Shown: positions 1 to 5,776 of the stretch, in pieces | Layout of the letters: the number at the start of each line of letters is the position of its first letter | Numbering within the stretch: position 1 is the stretch's first letter | Origin: Oscillospiraceae bacterium | GTDB taxonomy: Bacteria; Bacillota; Clostridia; Oscillospirales; Oscillospiraceae | Assembly: GCA_031272845.1 (NCBI GenBank) | Contig: JAISTA010000011.1 | Span: 1-5,981 of the forward strand | Direction: 5' to 3' | DNA: 5,981 nt | The notes under the pieces: generated by a model | What the model was told of the DNA's origin: nothing | The model's database searches: none | The model's input: the letters and a program-made list of their open reading frames with translations, nothing else | Program-made: the position numbers and the translations under genes

Positions 1-264
1 TGATACATTGGGAGCTATCATCCTCAGCAAGATAGGCGATATCACCCGCTTCGACGGGCTATTTGGCTTGCGGCACAAAGAGCAGCATTTTGCGATCCCA
101 TTCTGTCGTAATACTATCAATCGCTCAAAGCAATGGGAAAACACCATCTGACCGCTGTTGGAGCGGTTTCGCGGAAGCTGTGCAATATCAGCTTTACGAT
201 TCTAAGGGAGAACAGGCCATATGAGGCGACACCGCCAAAGAAACCAAGGGAGGTTATAGAATGA
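1..264 (+). pseudogene. IS110-family transposase, C-terminal remnant (degenerate)
   Basis: Read in frame 2, positions 2-54 encode DTLGAIILSKIGDITRF, a close match to the segment that opens the C-terminal (transposase_20) domain of IS110/IS116/IS902 transposases. From about position 52 the similarity continues in frame 1: RRAIWLAAQRAAFCDPILS, then a TAA stop at 109-111, then YYQSLKAMGKHHLTAVGAVS and RKLCN, ending at TGA 262-264. Intact family members carry roughly 30 or more residues between these two blocks, including the glycine/serine-rich conserved part of the domain, so an internal deletion changed the frame. The nonsense codon is a second lesion. The N-terminal DEDD catalytic domain lies beyond the left edge, so its state is unknown. 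The family recombines DNA with a DEDD/serine catalytic pair and a bridge RNA; this copy cannot make a functional C-terminus. Family assignment is from recognised motifs, not a search. Confidence 0.8.
246..253 (+). promoter_or_regulatory. Ribosome binding site of the GNAT gene
   Basis: AAGGGAGG lies seven bases before ATG 261 and supports that start. It sits inside the last codons of the transposase remnant, so the acetyltransferase gene borrows its translation signal from the dead element or was joined to it at this point. Confidence 0.65.
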
Positions 265-686
265 ATATCATTGATATTAAGGGCAAGCTGCATGATGAGC
301 GTGTTTTAGCTGTAATCGCTCTGAGCATGTACATGCCAACTAAGGAAAAGCTGAATAGCCGCGCCGACAAGTATGAATCAGACGCCGGTGTTTCTGCTTT
401 TGCCTGTGATGACAATGGCTCTGTTTGCGGAATAATCATTCTCCGGCATATTGTCAATGATGAGTTTGAAATTATGGCTATCGCCACTGACTCTGCTCAC
501 AGAAATCAAGGAGCTGCGTCAAGGCTGCTTGCCTTCGCTGTTGACACGCTCAAGTGCGGGATAATCAGAGCCGAAACGGATGATGATGCTGTCGGCTTCT
601 ACCGCAGCTACGGCTTTCAGGTTGATTCTCTTGGCGAAAAATATCCCGGTTGTGTCCGCTATCTCTGTACCTGGAAAATACTTTGA
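261..686 (+). CDS. GNAT family N-acetyltransferase
   Basis: This 141-residue protein is the usual length for a single-domain GNAT enzyme, which moves an acetyl group from acetyl-CoA to an amine on a small molecule or protein in the cytoplasm. The core is visible: strand beta-4 FEIMAIA (about 69-75), the CoA pyrophosphate loop RNQGAA (81-86, matching the Q/RxxGxG/A signature), helix ASRLLAFAV, and motif B with FYRSYGF (113-119) supplying the usual tyrosine. The N-terminal part, with SMYMPTKEK, resembles clostridial GNAT proteins of unknown substrate. There is no signal peptide or membrane segment. The ATG is preceded by a strong Shine-Dalgarno site and overlaps the TGA of the transposase remnant as ATGA. 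The gene looks more AT-rich than the operon downstream. It is separated from that operon by 368 bases and its own promoter, so a functional link is not indicated. The substrate cannot be inferred. Confidence 0.85.
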   Translation: MNIIDIKGKLHDERVLAVIALSMYMPTKEKLNSRADKYESDAGVSAFACDDNGSVCGIIILRHIVNDEFEIMAIATDSAHRNQGAASRLLAFAVDTLKCGIIRAETDDDAVGFYRSYGFQVDSLGEKYPGCVRYLCTWKIL

Positions 687-774
687 CTTTTTATAGCTGG
701 TCTTTCTCATACGCTAAAAAACGGTTCATTTTTTATCGCGTTTTGGACAGGCTTTCATTTCCCGCATCGTACAT

Positions 775-797
775 CTCGGAGGAGGCAGCGCTCCGAG
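775..797 (+). repeat. Perfect 7-bp inverted repeat (hairpin)
   Basis: CTCGGAG at 775-781 is the exact reverse complement of CTCCGAG at 791-797, with a 9-base loop. No T-run follows, so it is not a standard intrinsic terminator. The loop-side GGAGG would be partly sequestered in the stem. Confidence 0.5.
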
Positions 798-812
798 TTC
801 AACTGCATTTTA

Positions 813-866
813 GCCTAACGCGGCGAAAAAGTCTGTCCCCCTCAGGGGGACAAAATGCGTTTTGGC
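813..866 (+). repeat. Nested stem-loop with strong GC hairpin
   Basis: The inner hairpin is TGTCCCCC (834-841), loop TCA, GGGGGACA (845-852): eight perfect pairs. Around it, GCC-T-AACGC (813-821) can pair with GCGTT-TT-GGC (857-866), leaving a small internal loop. An alternative pairing joins GCATTTT (805-811) to AAAATGC (852-858), which competes with both stems. There is no uridine tract directly after the inner hairpin, which argues against a simple rho-independent terminator. It could be a transcript-end protection element, a repeat-element core or a regulatory RNA fold; the sequence alone does not say which. Confidence 0.5.
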
Positions 867-933
867 CTGTTTTGCGGAGAGATTTTTTGCCCGGAGGAGG
901 TAAAATTCATCCGGCAGCTCCGATTTCAGCGTT

Positions 934-965
934 AAACCTGCTTGTATGCAGCTGCGGGTTTTAAT
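934..965 (+). terminator. Possible intrinsic terminator upstream of the operon promoter
   Basis: AAACCTGC (934-941) can pair with GCGGGTTT (954-961) with one G-U pair, a 12-base loop and a short T-rich trailer (959-962, then AATTAA). The stem is moderate and the T-run short, so termination would be weak. Its position just before the promoter would suit insulation of the operon from upstream transcription. An inner CTGC/GCAG pairing is an alternative fold. Confidence 0.35.
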
Positions 966-975
966 TAAAAAACTG

Positions 976-1004
976 TTGCATAATTCAATGCTTTATACTA
1001 TAAT
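976..1004 (+). promoter_or_regulatory. Sigma-A/sigma-70 type promoter for the regulatory operon
   Basis: A perfect -10 hexamer TATAAT (999-1004) lies exactly 17 bases after TTGCAT (976-981), a -35 box that keeps the important TTG. The surroundings are strongly AT-rich, unlike the adjacent coding DNA. Transcription would begin near 1010-1013, giving a leader of about 40-45 bases before ATG 1055. It is the only good promoter seen before the four overlapping genes, so it probably drives all of them. Confidence 0.7.
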
Positions 1005-1013
1005 AATTTTAGT
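997..1013. promoter_or_regulatory. Candidate operator overlapping the -10 box
   Basis: ACTATAAT (997-1004), one central A, then ATTTTAGT (1006-1013) form a 17-bp inverted repeat with a single mismatched pair. It covers the -10 box and the likely start site, so a bound repressor would block RNA polymerase. The adjacent XRE-type gene is the obvious candidate ligand. AT-rich DNA produces such palindromes by chance, so this is a suggestion only. Confidence 0.4.
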
Positions 1014-1054
1014 AATTTTAATCGCAGAAGGAGCCGGAGAAAGGGTGTACGCAC

Positions 1055-1381
1055 ATGGAAAACACGACGCTTGACGAAAGGATCAGACATATCATAGCGG
1101 AAACGGGACTGAAGAAAGCCGCCTTTGCCCGCTCCCTCGGCGTAACGCCGAACTACATATACGTCCTCTGCGGAGGGCGTGTCAAAAACATATCGCCCTC
1201 GCTTGCCATGCTGATTGAACAGAAGTACGGCTTCCCTGCCGATTGGGTGGCGACCGGCGAAACGCAGACAAGCGAGGCGGCACGGGAGCTTTCCGACCGG
1301 CTCCGCGGCTTGGACGATAAGACGCTCAAGGCCCTAAACCGCTTTCTTGACCGAAAGCTCAGAGCGATAGGGAAAAAATGA
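1055..1381 (+). CDS. XRE-family helix-turn-helix regulator (phage CI/Cro-like fold)
   Basis: This 108-residue cytoplasmic protein has an N-terminal HTH_3-type domain. Helix 2 is around KKAAFARSL (20-28) and the recognition helix around TPNYIYVLCGG (31-41). These are followed by the typical domain-closing helices SLAMLIEQKYGF (49-60) and DWVATGE (63-69), a tail common in clostridial XRE proteins. The remainder (about 73-108) is a charged, probably helical segment, LSDRLRGLDDKTLKALNRFL, that may dimerise; no ligand-binding or peptidase domain is present. ATG 1055 is the first possible start after an in-frame stop at 1019-1021 and has GAAAGGG (1039-1045) nine bases upstream. The stop overlaps the next start as ATGA, so the downstream membrane regulator is probably translationally coupled. 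Likely role: autorepressor or co-regulator of the operon, inferred from its position and the palindrome in its promoter. Confidence 0.85.
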   Translation: MENTTLDERIRHIIAETGLKKAAFARSLGVTPNYIYVLCGGRVKNISPSLAMLIEQKYGFPADWVATGETQTSEAARELSDRLRGLDDKTLKALNRFLDRKLRAIGKK

Positions 1382-2838
1382 ATCACCCGATTCTTGTTGA
1401 AAATGAAAACAAGCGGCTGACCTTGCGGCTTCCGCTTCTGATTTGCTTTGCCATGTTTGCCGCATGGCAGATGGGCATGGTGTATTTTTCCGGTCAAACG
1501 ATGTCGGTAGACGGCAGAACGCCGCTGCCCATCCGTGTAGGCGATGTGACCGTCCTGATTGTGACGGGGTACATACTCTCTATCGCCGTGATGATTTTTA
1601 TGCCGCGCATTATCGTATGGGCGGAGCGGATAACCGCTTCTGCCGCGCTGTTATCCGCGCTTGCGCTGTTTCTGCCCTTGTCGCCGGAAATGTCAGCGGC
1701 CGCGCTGTACGTTCAGTATTTTTGCTGCTGCTTTATGATAGGCTTTGAAACCGCCATAATCATCGGGCTGTTCAGCGAAAAAACCGCCATGATACATTTG
1801 ACGATCGCGTATGGCGTGGCAAATGGGCTTGTCGCTATCCTGCAAAACGATTTTATCAAGGTCGATTTTACGGTTTTCAAAGCGTTTACCGTGCTTGCGC
1901 TTGTACTTATGCTGATATTCTTTTGGAAGCTCCCCACAGGCGTATGGACGCGCACGGTCAAGAAGTCAGACGGGCTGGCCGCGCCCAAAAGACTGTTTGC
2001 GGGCATATTATTTTGGACGGTTATGAGCTGTTTCGTAATCTTATTCGGAAACGCTGTCGCGGAAACCTTCACGCACGGCGTATTTGTATTTTATCTGTCC
2101 TCGGCGGTTTTCTGCGTTATCGTATATCTGCTTTGGCAAAAACTCGGCGTTGTTCCCTTCAAGAGCTTTTCGGCGGTTGTGGCAATAGGCGCAATGGGCT
2201 TTGTTTTGGCGATTGCCGCCCTGTATGTCCCGGCGCTGTCCCTCGCGGCTTGCGCGCTTTTGGGAATCGGAAGTATGGGCTGTTGGTTAAATCCGCTTTT
2301 GGGCGTTCTGATGCTGAAGGAATATCCGTCCAGATTCATAATGCCCGGTATTATCGGCGCCGCGTTTATCGCGGTGCTGATACATACCGCGCTTTTAGAT
2401 TTATTCCGCTATAATTGGGTTGTGCTGTATGTGACATATTTGGTTATCGCCGTTTCGTTGGTCATTCTGTATCTCGTGCTGGCGCCGTATTTGATGTTCA
2501 CATTTCTGCACCGTCAGGCGGATAGCGTCTCCGAGCCGGCGAAAAAAAACGAAGCGCAGCCTGTTCAGATGCCTGCGGAGGCAGGCTCCGGCATATTAAA
2601 CTGGCGGGAAATGCTGCAAGCAAACGCCTACGACAGACTGTCGGAGGGCGAGCTTGACATAGCGGGATACATGATGCGCGGCTATCAAAACGAGGAGATT
2701 TCGGAGGAATCAAGGTATCCTTTGGAAACCGTCAAAACCTACCGCAAGCGGCTTTACTCTAAGCTGCAAATCCACAAGCCGAGAGAGCTGTTTGCGAGGA
2801 CAGAAAAAATCGTCAAGGGCAAGGAGGACAGTCTGTGA
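1378..2838 (+). CDS. Membrane-bound LuxR-type regulator with 12-helix MFS-like domain (copy 1)
   Basis: This 486-residue protein has about twelve hydrophobic segments, near residues 18-37, 57-76, 83-101, 106-132, 138-156, 167-183, 206-230, 236-253, 264-284, 287-313, 320-340 and 348-378. A charged linker (379-405) follows, then a LuxR/GerE helix-turn-helix (about 409-475) with LSEGELDIAG, the turn and recognition helix PLETVKTYRKRLYSKLQIH, and PRELFAR. There is no receiver or autoinducer-binding domain, so it looks like a one-component sensor tethered in the membrane. The ligand is unknown. Its HTH departs from copies 2 and 3: the scaffold helix reads NEEISEESRYP instead of SDEIAKELTYS, including a proline just before the recognition helix. 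ATG 1378 overlaps the XRE stop; its own ribosome site is weak (TAGGGA, four bases away), which fits translational coupling. The helical domain is related to copy 2, most clearly at 204-320. An alternative reading, a true transporter with an attached regulator, cannot be excluded. Confidence 0.85.
   Translation: MNHPILVENENKRLTLRLPLLICFAMFAAWQMGMVYFSGQTMSVDGRTPLPIRVGDVTVLIVTGYILSIAVMIFMPRIIVWAERITASAALLSALALFLPLSPEMSAAALYVQYFCCCFMIGFETAIIIGLFSEKTAMIHLTIAYGVANGLVAILQNDFIKVDFTVFKAFTVLALVLMLIFFWKLPTGVWTRTVKKSDGLAAPKRLFAGILFWTVMSCFVILFGNAVAETFTHGVFVFYLSSAVFCVIVYLLWQKLGVVPFKSFSAVVAIGAMGFVLAIAALYVPALSLAACALLGIGSMGCWLNPLLGVLMLKEYPSRFIMPGIIGAAFIAVLIHTALLDLFRYNWVVLYVTYLVIAVSLVILYLVLAPYLMFTFLHRQADSVSEPAKKNEAQPVQMPAEAGSGILNWREMLQANAYDRLSEGELDIAGYMMRGYQNEEISEESRYPLETVKTYRKRLYSKLQIHKPRELFARTEKIVKGKEDSL
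2602..2799 (+). repeat. LuxR-domain repeat, unit 1 of 3
   Basis: This 198-bp segment, from the WRE motif to FAR, recurs at 4071-4268 and 5537-5734. Identical 16-17 base blocks are shared by all three, for example CGGAGGGCGAGCTTGAC and AAGCTGCAAATCCACA. Unit 1 is the most diverged, mostly over the scaffold helix. Confidence 0.8.
2821..2827 (+). promoter_or_regulatory. Ribosome binding site deciding a GTG start
   Basis: AAGGAGG, a full consensus Shine-Dalgarno, stands seven bases before GTG 2835. It lies inside the last codons of copy 1 and fixes GTG rather than the later ATG at residue 23, which would cut into the first membrane helix. Confidence 0.8.
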
Positions 2839-4310
2839 AGCTCACCAGTCCGACAACGGAAAAAGAAACGCGGGGGCGGCTTAAGGATTTTTCCATTCCC
2901 ATGCTGCTGTGCTTTGCCGCGCTTTGGCTGCTGACAAACGGCGTTGCGTCGCCCAGCGGCAAGGCGCTGTGGGAGCTTGGCGGCTCGAACTATTTTATCT
3001 CCTCCAAAATCGGGCTGCCTATGATCGGCGCAGCCTATGCCGTTATATTTGCGGTGCTGCTGTTTTTGCCGAAGCTCGTGGTGCGCTTTACGCGGTTAAA
3101 CGCGGTCATGACGCTGCTGTGCGGCACGGCGCTGATGCTGCCCTTTGAAAAGCCGGCAATCATGGGAGACGCGCTTCCGATTGCCTACAATTTTTTCCAC
3201 GACCTGATGGGCGGCGCGTTCTGTTTTGTCATAGTCCATTACTTCTCGGAAAAATCCGCCGTCAAGCTGGCTACCGTCATCGCGGCCGGCGTCAATCTGC
3301 TGTGCGGTTTTCTTCAATTTTGCGTACAGTTCAACGAAGAAGCCGGTACGCAAATCGCCGCGAGCCTCATCCCGCCCGAGGTTTATCGTGCGGGTATGAT
3401 ACTGTGTCCTTTTCTTCTTCTGCTGTTTTTCTTTCGTCTGCCGGTCAGGACGGATTTTGATTTTGACAGATGGCCGTCCGGGCGCGTATATCCGAAAAAG
3501 CTGTTTGCCGGCACATATTTCCTGATCTTTTTAAGCTATCTTGTCTTTTACCTGGGCAACGGCTACGCTTGGCTTGCGCCGACCGGCTGCCTCATTGTGT
3601 TTTACATAGCCGAAGCCTGCGCCGGACTGCTGATGTATTTTCTGTGGAAGAAAAAGGGCATCTCGCCGATTCGATTGTCAAAGTTCTTTTTAGCCGCCAA
3701 CTCGCTGGGCTTTATTGTCGCAATCGCCGCCGAATATGTCCCGGCCGCGGATTATCTGGCCTGTACGCTTTTGGGCTTTACGGGTATTATGGGACTGCCC
3801 GCGCTGTTTGCGATCACACTGCACAAAAGCCGCCCCTCCCGCTGGATTGTGCCGGTTATATTTGTTCTTTCAGCCGCCGCGTCTTTTGCGCGGGTGGGGC
3901 TGGCAACCGCTTTCATGCCGTATAAAGAGCTTTTTGCCGTGACGCAGCTTGTGGTCGCGGTGAGCGCCACTGTGATTTACTTTCTGCTGGAGCCGTATCT
4001 GACCTTTGGCTTCGGGAAACAGTCCGCCAAGCCGCAGTCAGCACAAACACCGGTATTTCTTTCGCAAAGCTGGCGGGAGCTGCTGCAGACCAACGCCTAC
4101 GAACCGCTTTCGGAGGGCGAGCTTGACGTAGCGGGACTTATCATGCAAGGCTTCCAAAGCGATGAGATTGCAAAGGAACTGACCTACTCGGCGGGAACCG
4201 TCAAAACCTATCGCAGGCGGATATATTCCAAGCTGCAAATCCACACGCCGAAAGAGCTGTTCGCGAGGGCGCAGCGTGTTATCACGGACGAGGATATGGA
4301 GGTGCGATAG
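2835..4310 (+). CDS. Membrane-bound LuxR-type regulator with 12-helix MFS-like domain (copy 2)
   Basis: This 491-residue paralogue of copy 1 has the same plan. Hydrophobic segments lie near 20-37, 60-79, 88-103, 113-137, 143-165, 185-201, 222-240, 250-271, 283-303, 306-328, 337-356 and 366-393. A short linker rich in Ser, Gln and Pro (395-412) precedes a LuxR/GerE domain (413-478) with LSEGELDVAG, GFQSDEIAKEL and TVKTYRRRIYSKLQIH. The loop after helix 4 keeps FSEKSA, matching FSEKTA in copy 1, and residues 283-340 (SLGFIVAIAAEYVPAA, then SRWIVPVIF) parallel copy 1 closely, so the pair share descent over the whole length. The start is GTG, overlapping the previous stop as GTGA. Cytoplasmic placement of the HTH follows from an even helix count. 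Target genes and ligand are not evident. Its recognition helix differs from copy 3 mainly at YSAGTV versus YSVETV and at one Arg/Lys. Confidence 0.85.
   Translation: MKLTSPTTEKETRGRLKDFSIPMLLCFAALWLLTNGVASPSGKALWELGGSNYFISSKIGLPMIGAAYAVIFAVLLFLPKLVVRFTRLNAVMTLLCGTALMLPFEKPAIMGDALPIAYNFFHDLMGGAFCFVIVHYFSEKSAVKLATVIAAGVNLLCGFLQFCVQFNEEAGTQIAASLIPPEVYRAGMILCPFLLLLFFFRLPVRTDFDFDRWPSGRVYPKKLFAGTYFLIFLSYLVFYLGNGYAWLAPTGCLIVFYIAEACAGLLMYFLWKKKGISPIRLSKFFLAANSLGFIVAIAAEYVPAADYLACTLLGFTGIMGLPALFAITLHKSRPSRWIVPVIFVLSAAASFARVGLATAFMPYKELFAVTQLVVAVSATVIYFLLEPYLTFGFGKQSAKPQSAQTPVFLSQSWRELLQTNAYEPLSEGELDVAGLIMQGFQSDEIAKELTYSAGTVKTYRRRIYSKLQIHTPKELFARAQRVITDEDMEVR
4071..4268 (+). repeat. LuxR-domain repeat, unit 2 of 3
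   Basis: Second copy of the 198-bp DNA-binding-domain repeat. It is very close to unit 3, with long shared runs through the GFQSDEIAKEL and SKLQIHTP codons and many identical synonymous codons, unlike the preceding membrane-domain DNA. Confidence 0.8.
4298..4302 (+). promoter_or_regulatory. Ribosome binding site deciding a GTG start
   Basis: GGAGG lies seven bases before GTG 4310, inside the last codons of copy 2. It supports GTG as the start of copy 3; the next in-frame ATG is at residue 56, past the first membrane helix. Confidence 0.75.
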
Positions 4311-5776
4311 TGGAGAGAGTTCATTCTGTCAAGGGGCTGACGAAAGCTGCCGCGCCCTACCTGATTCTTTGGTCGGTCTACTACGCGTGGACGGTCGCCT
4401 TCAACACATGGTGGACATACGCGCCCGCGCCCGGGCAAGCGTACACGTCAGACCTCCGGAGCGTAACGCACAGCATGACCCTGCTCGCCGCCGCCGTGTT
4501 CATCTGCTTCTACAAAAGGGAATGGTTCGTGAAAACAGCCCGCGCCGGAGCCGCCGCGCTGCTCTGCGCGGTCGCCCTGTCCCTTTTTGTCCTGCCGCCA
4601 GGCAGGAGGCTTTACGCCGCACCCGTCGTTGGCGTCCTGATGGGATTAGTCTGCGTGAGCATCCTCATTCCCTATGTCTACATCATGAACAATACCGAGA
4701 AATATTACGGTATGCTGTTCGGCTTTGTCGGGGTGAATCTCTTTCCGCTGCTATCCCAGCCCGGCTGGATAGACAGCCTTGGGGAACGGGTTATGTCTAT
4801 GCTGATTCTGACAGGCGCTATGTCGCTTGTACTGTTCTTCAAAAAAACCGACCTCACACAGGAAAATACCGCGCCGCCTGAGCGCCGGGCAAACAAGGTG
4901 TCATATCTATCGCTTGCCATCAACTGCTCGTTCGCTATATTCGTCAAGGGCGTCGGTAAAATTATTCTTGACGGCGCGGCGGCGACCGCGCAGACCGACG
5001 TGTACCTTTGGTATTTCATCGGCGGGCTTGCGGGCTGCGCCGTGTGCTTCTTCATCTTTGCGTGTGTGCGCGGCAGCCTGTACACGACATGGAACGCAAC
5101 CTTTTCTGCGTTTCTTTTGGCCGCGCTGTGCTACGCTTTTTACGACCGCTATCCTGCCGCCGCCGTGCTGACCGCGCTGTTTGTCGGAATTTCCGGCACG
5201 ATGGGTATGCTTACGCTTTACTACAACATGGGCGTCATCGGCAGAAAATACCGCAGCATGAACCACCTCAAGCTGGCGCTGTGGTTTGGCGTGCTTGGCG
5301 GAGGCGGCAGCGTCGCTTTGGGCAAGCTGTTCGGCTCCGCACCCGCGCAGAGCGCCGCGCTCATTCTGGCCGGTGTTTCCGTAGCGGCAGCCGTCGCCTA
5401 TTTTATCGCGTTTCCGCTTTTGCTGCGAACCTATTTCGCGGAGGATTGGGTGCGCGATTCTGAGCTAGCCGAAATCAACGAGCTGTTATCTGAACCGCTG
5501 AAAACGGCGCATACAATTCCCGTTCTCGCGCCCGGCTGGAGGGAAATGCTGCAGTCCAACGCCTACGATCCGCTTTCGGAGGGCGAGCTTGACGTTGCGG
5601 GTCTCGTCATGATGGGCTTCCAAAGCGACGAGATTGCAAAGGAGCTTACCTACTCGGTGGAAACCGTCAAAACCTATCGCAAGCGGATATACTCCAAGCT
5701 GCAAATCCACACGCCGAGAGAATTGTTCGCGCGGGCGCAGCGGATGCTCAAGGACGCGGAGACGGAGGGGAGATAA
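4310..5776 (+). CDS. Membrane-bound LuxR-type regulator with 12-helix MFS-like domain (copy 3, divergent sensor)
   Basis: This 488-residue third member has a multi-helix domain: hydrophobic segments near 13-32, 54-69, 78-95, 102-126, 133-149, 160-177, 198-219, 231-253, 261-278, 283-306, 321-341 and 347-372. A longer acidic linker follows (373-405, with LAEINELLSEP), then a LuxR/GerE domain (410-475): LSEGELDVAG, GFQSDEIAKEL, VETVKTYRKRIYSKLQIH. The HTH is nearly the same as in copy 2, but the membrane part is barely alignable with copies 1 and 2. Landmarks that persist are an EK pair after helix 4 (TEKYYG, about 129-134) and a following GVN. The first loop is aromatic-rich (FNTWWTYAP, 31-39), which could suit a distinct ligand; this is inference. 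The GTG start shares one base with the TAG of copy 2, so the operon remains tightly coupled. This is the last gene of the unit; no good intrinsic terminator is seen after it. Confidence 0.83.
   Translation: MERVHSVKGLTKAAAPYLILWSVYYAWTVAFNTWWTYAPAPGQAYTSDLRSVTHSMTLLAAAVFICFYKREWFVKTARAGAAALLCAVALSLFVLPPGRRLYAAPVVGVLMGLVCVSILIPYVYIMNNTEKYYGMLFGFVGVNLFPLLSQPGWIDSLGERVMSMLILTGAMSLVLFFKKTDLTQENTAPPERRANKVSYLSLAINCSFAIFVKGVGKIILDGAAATAQTDVYLWYFIGGLAGCAVCFFIFACVRGSLYTTWNATFSAFLLAALCYAFYDRYPAAAVLTALFVGISGTMGMLTLYYNMGVIGRKYRSMNHLKLALWFGVLGGGGSVALGKLFGSAPAQSAALILAGVSVAAAVAYFIAFPLLLRTYFAEDWVRDSELAEINELLSEPLKTAHTIPVLAPGWREMLQSNAYDPLSEGELDVAGLVMMGFQSDEIAKELTYSVETVKTYRKRIYSKLQIHTPRELFARAQRMLKDAETEGR
5537..5734 (+). 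repeat. LuxR-domain repeat, unit 3 of 3
   Basis: Third copy of the 198-bp DNA-binding-domain repeat, closest to unit 2. The match to the other units fades sharply upstream of the WRE codons. Confidence 0.8.

Larger units (their letters stand above)
687..975. other. Gene-free stretch with several inverted repeats
   Basis: No convincing gene is seen here; open frames crossing it lack a ribosome site and family resemblance. It contains an AT-only hairpin (TAAAAAA 715-721 with TTTTTTA 729-735), a 7-bp perfect stem (775-781 with 791-797), a nested structure at 813-866 and a terminator-like hairpin at 934-962. A purine-rich GGAGGAGGTAAAAT at 893-906 looks like a ribosome site but has no ATG, GTG or TTG start at useful spacing. 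The region probably serves as the end of the GNAT transcript and the leader boundary of the operon, or it is residue of an old insertion. Confidence 0.6.

Noticed and set aside
650..964. A 104-codon + strand open frame overlapping the GNAT end and filling the gap
   Set aside because: It starts inside the GNAT gene, has no ribosome site, runs through palindromic DNA and its translation shows no family resemblance.
1923..2414. Alternative-frame + strand ORFs within copies 1, 2 and 3
   Set aside because: They are out-of-frame shadows of proteins with clear membrane helices and HTH domains; translations are Arg/Cys-rich with no motifs.
2602..5734. The three 198-bp repeats as a CRISPR or non-coding repeat array
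   Set aside because: They are in-frame coding repeats of a conserved protein domain spaced by about 1.27-1.47 kb of coding DNA.
1378..5776. Reading the three receptors as quorum-sensing LuxR or two-component response regulators
   Set aside because: No autoinducer-binding or receiver domain is present; the N-terminal portion is a twelve-helix membrane domain.
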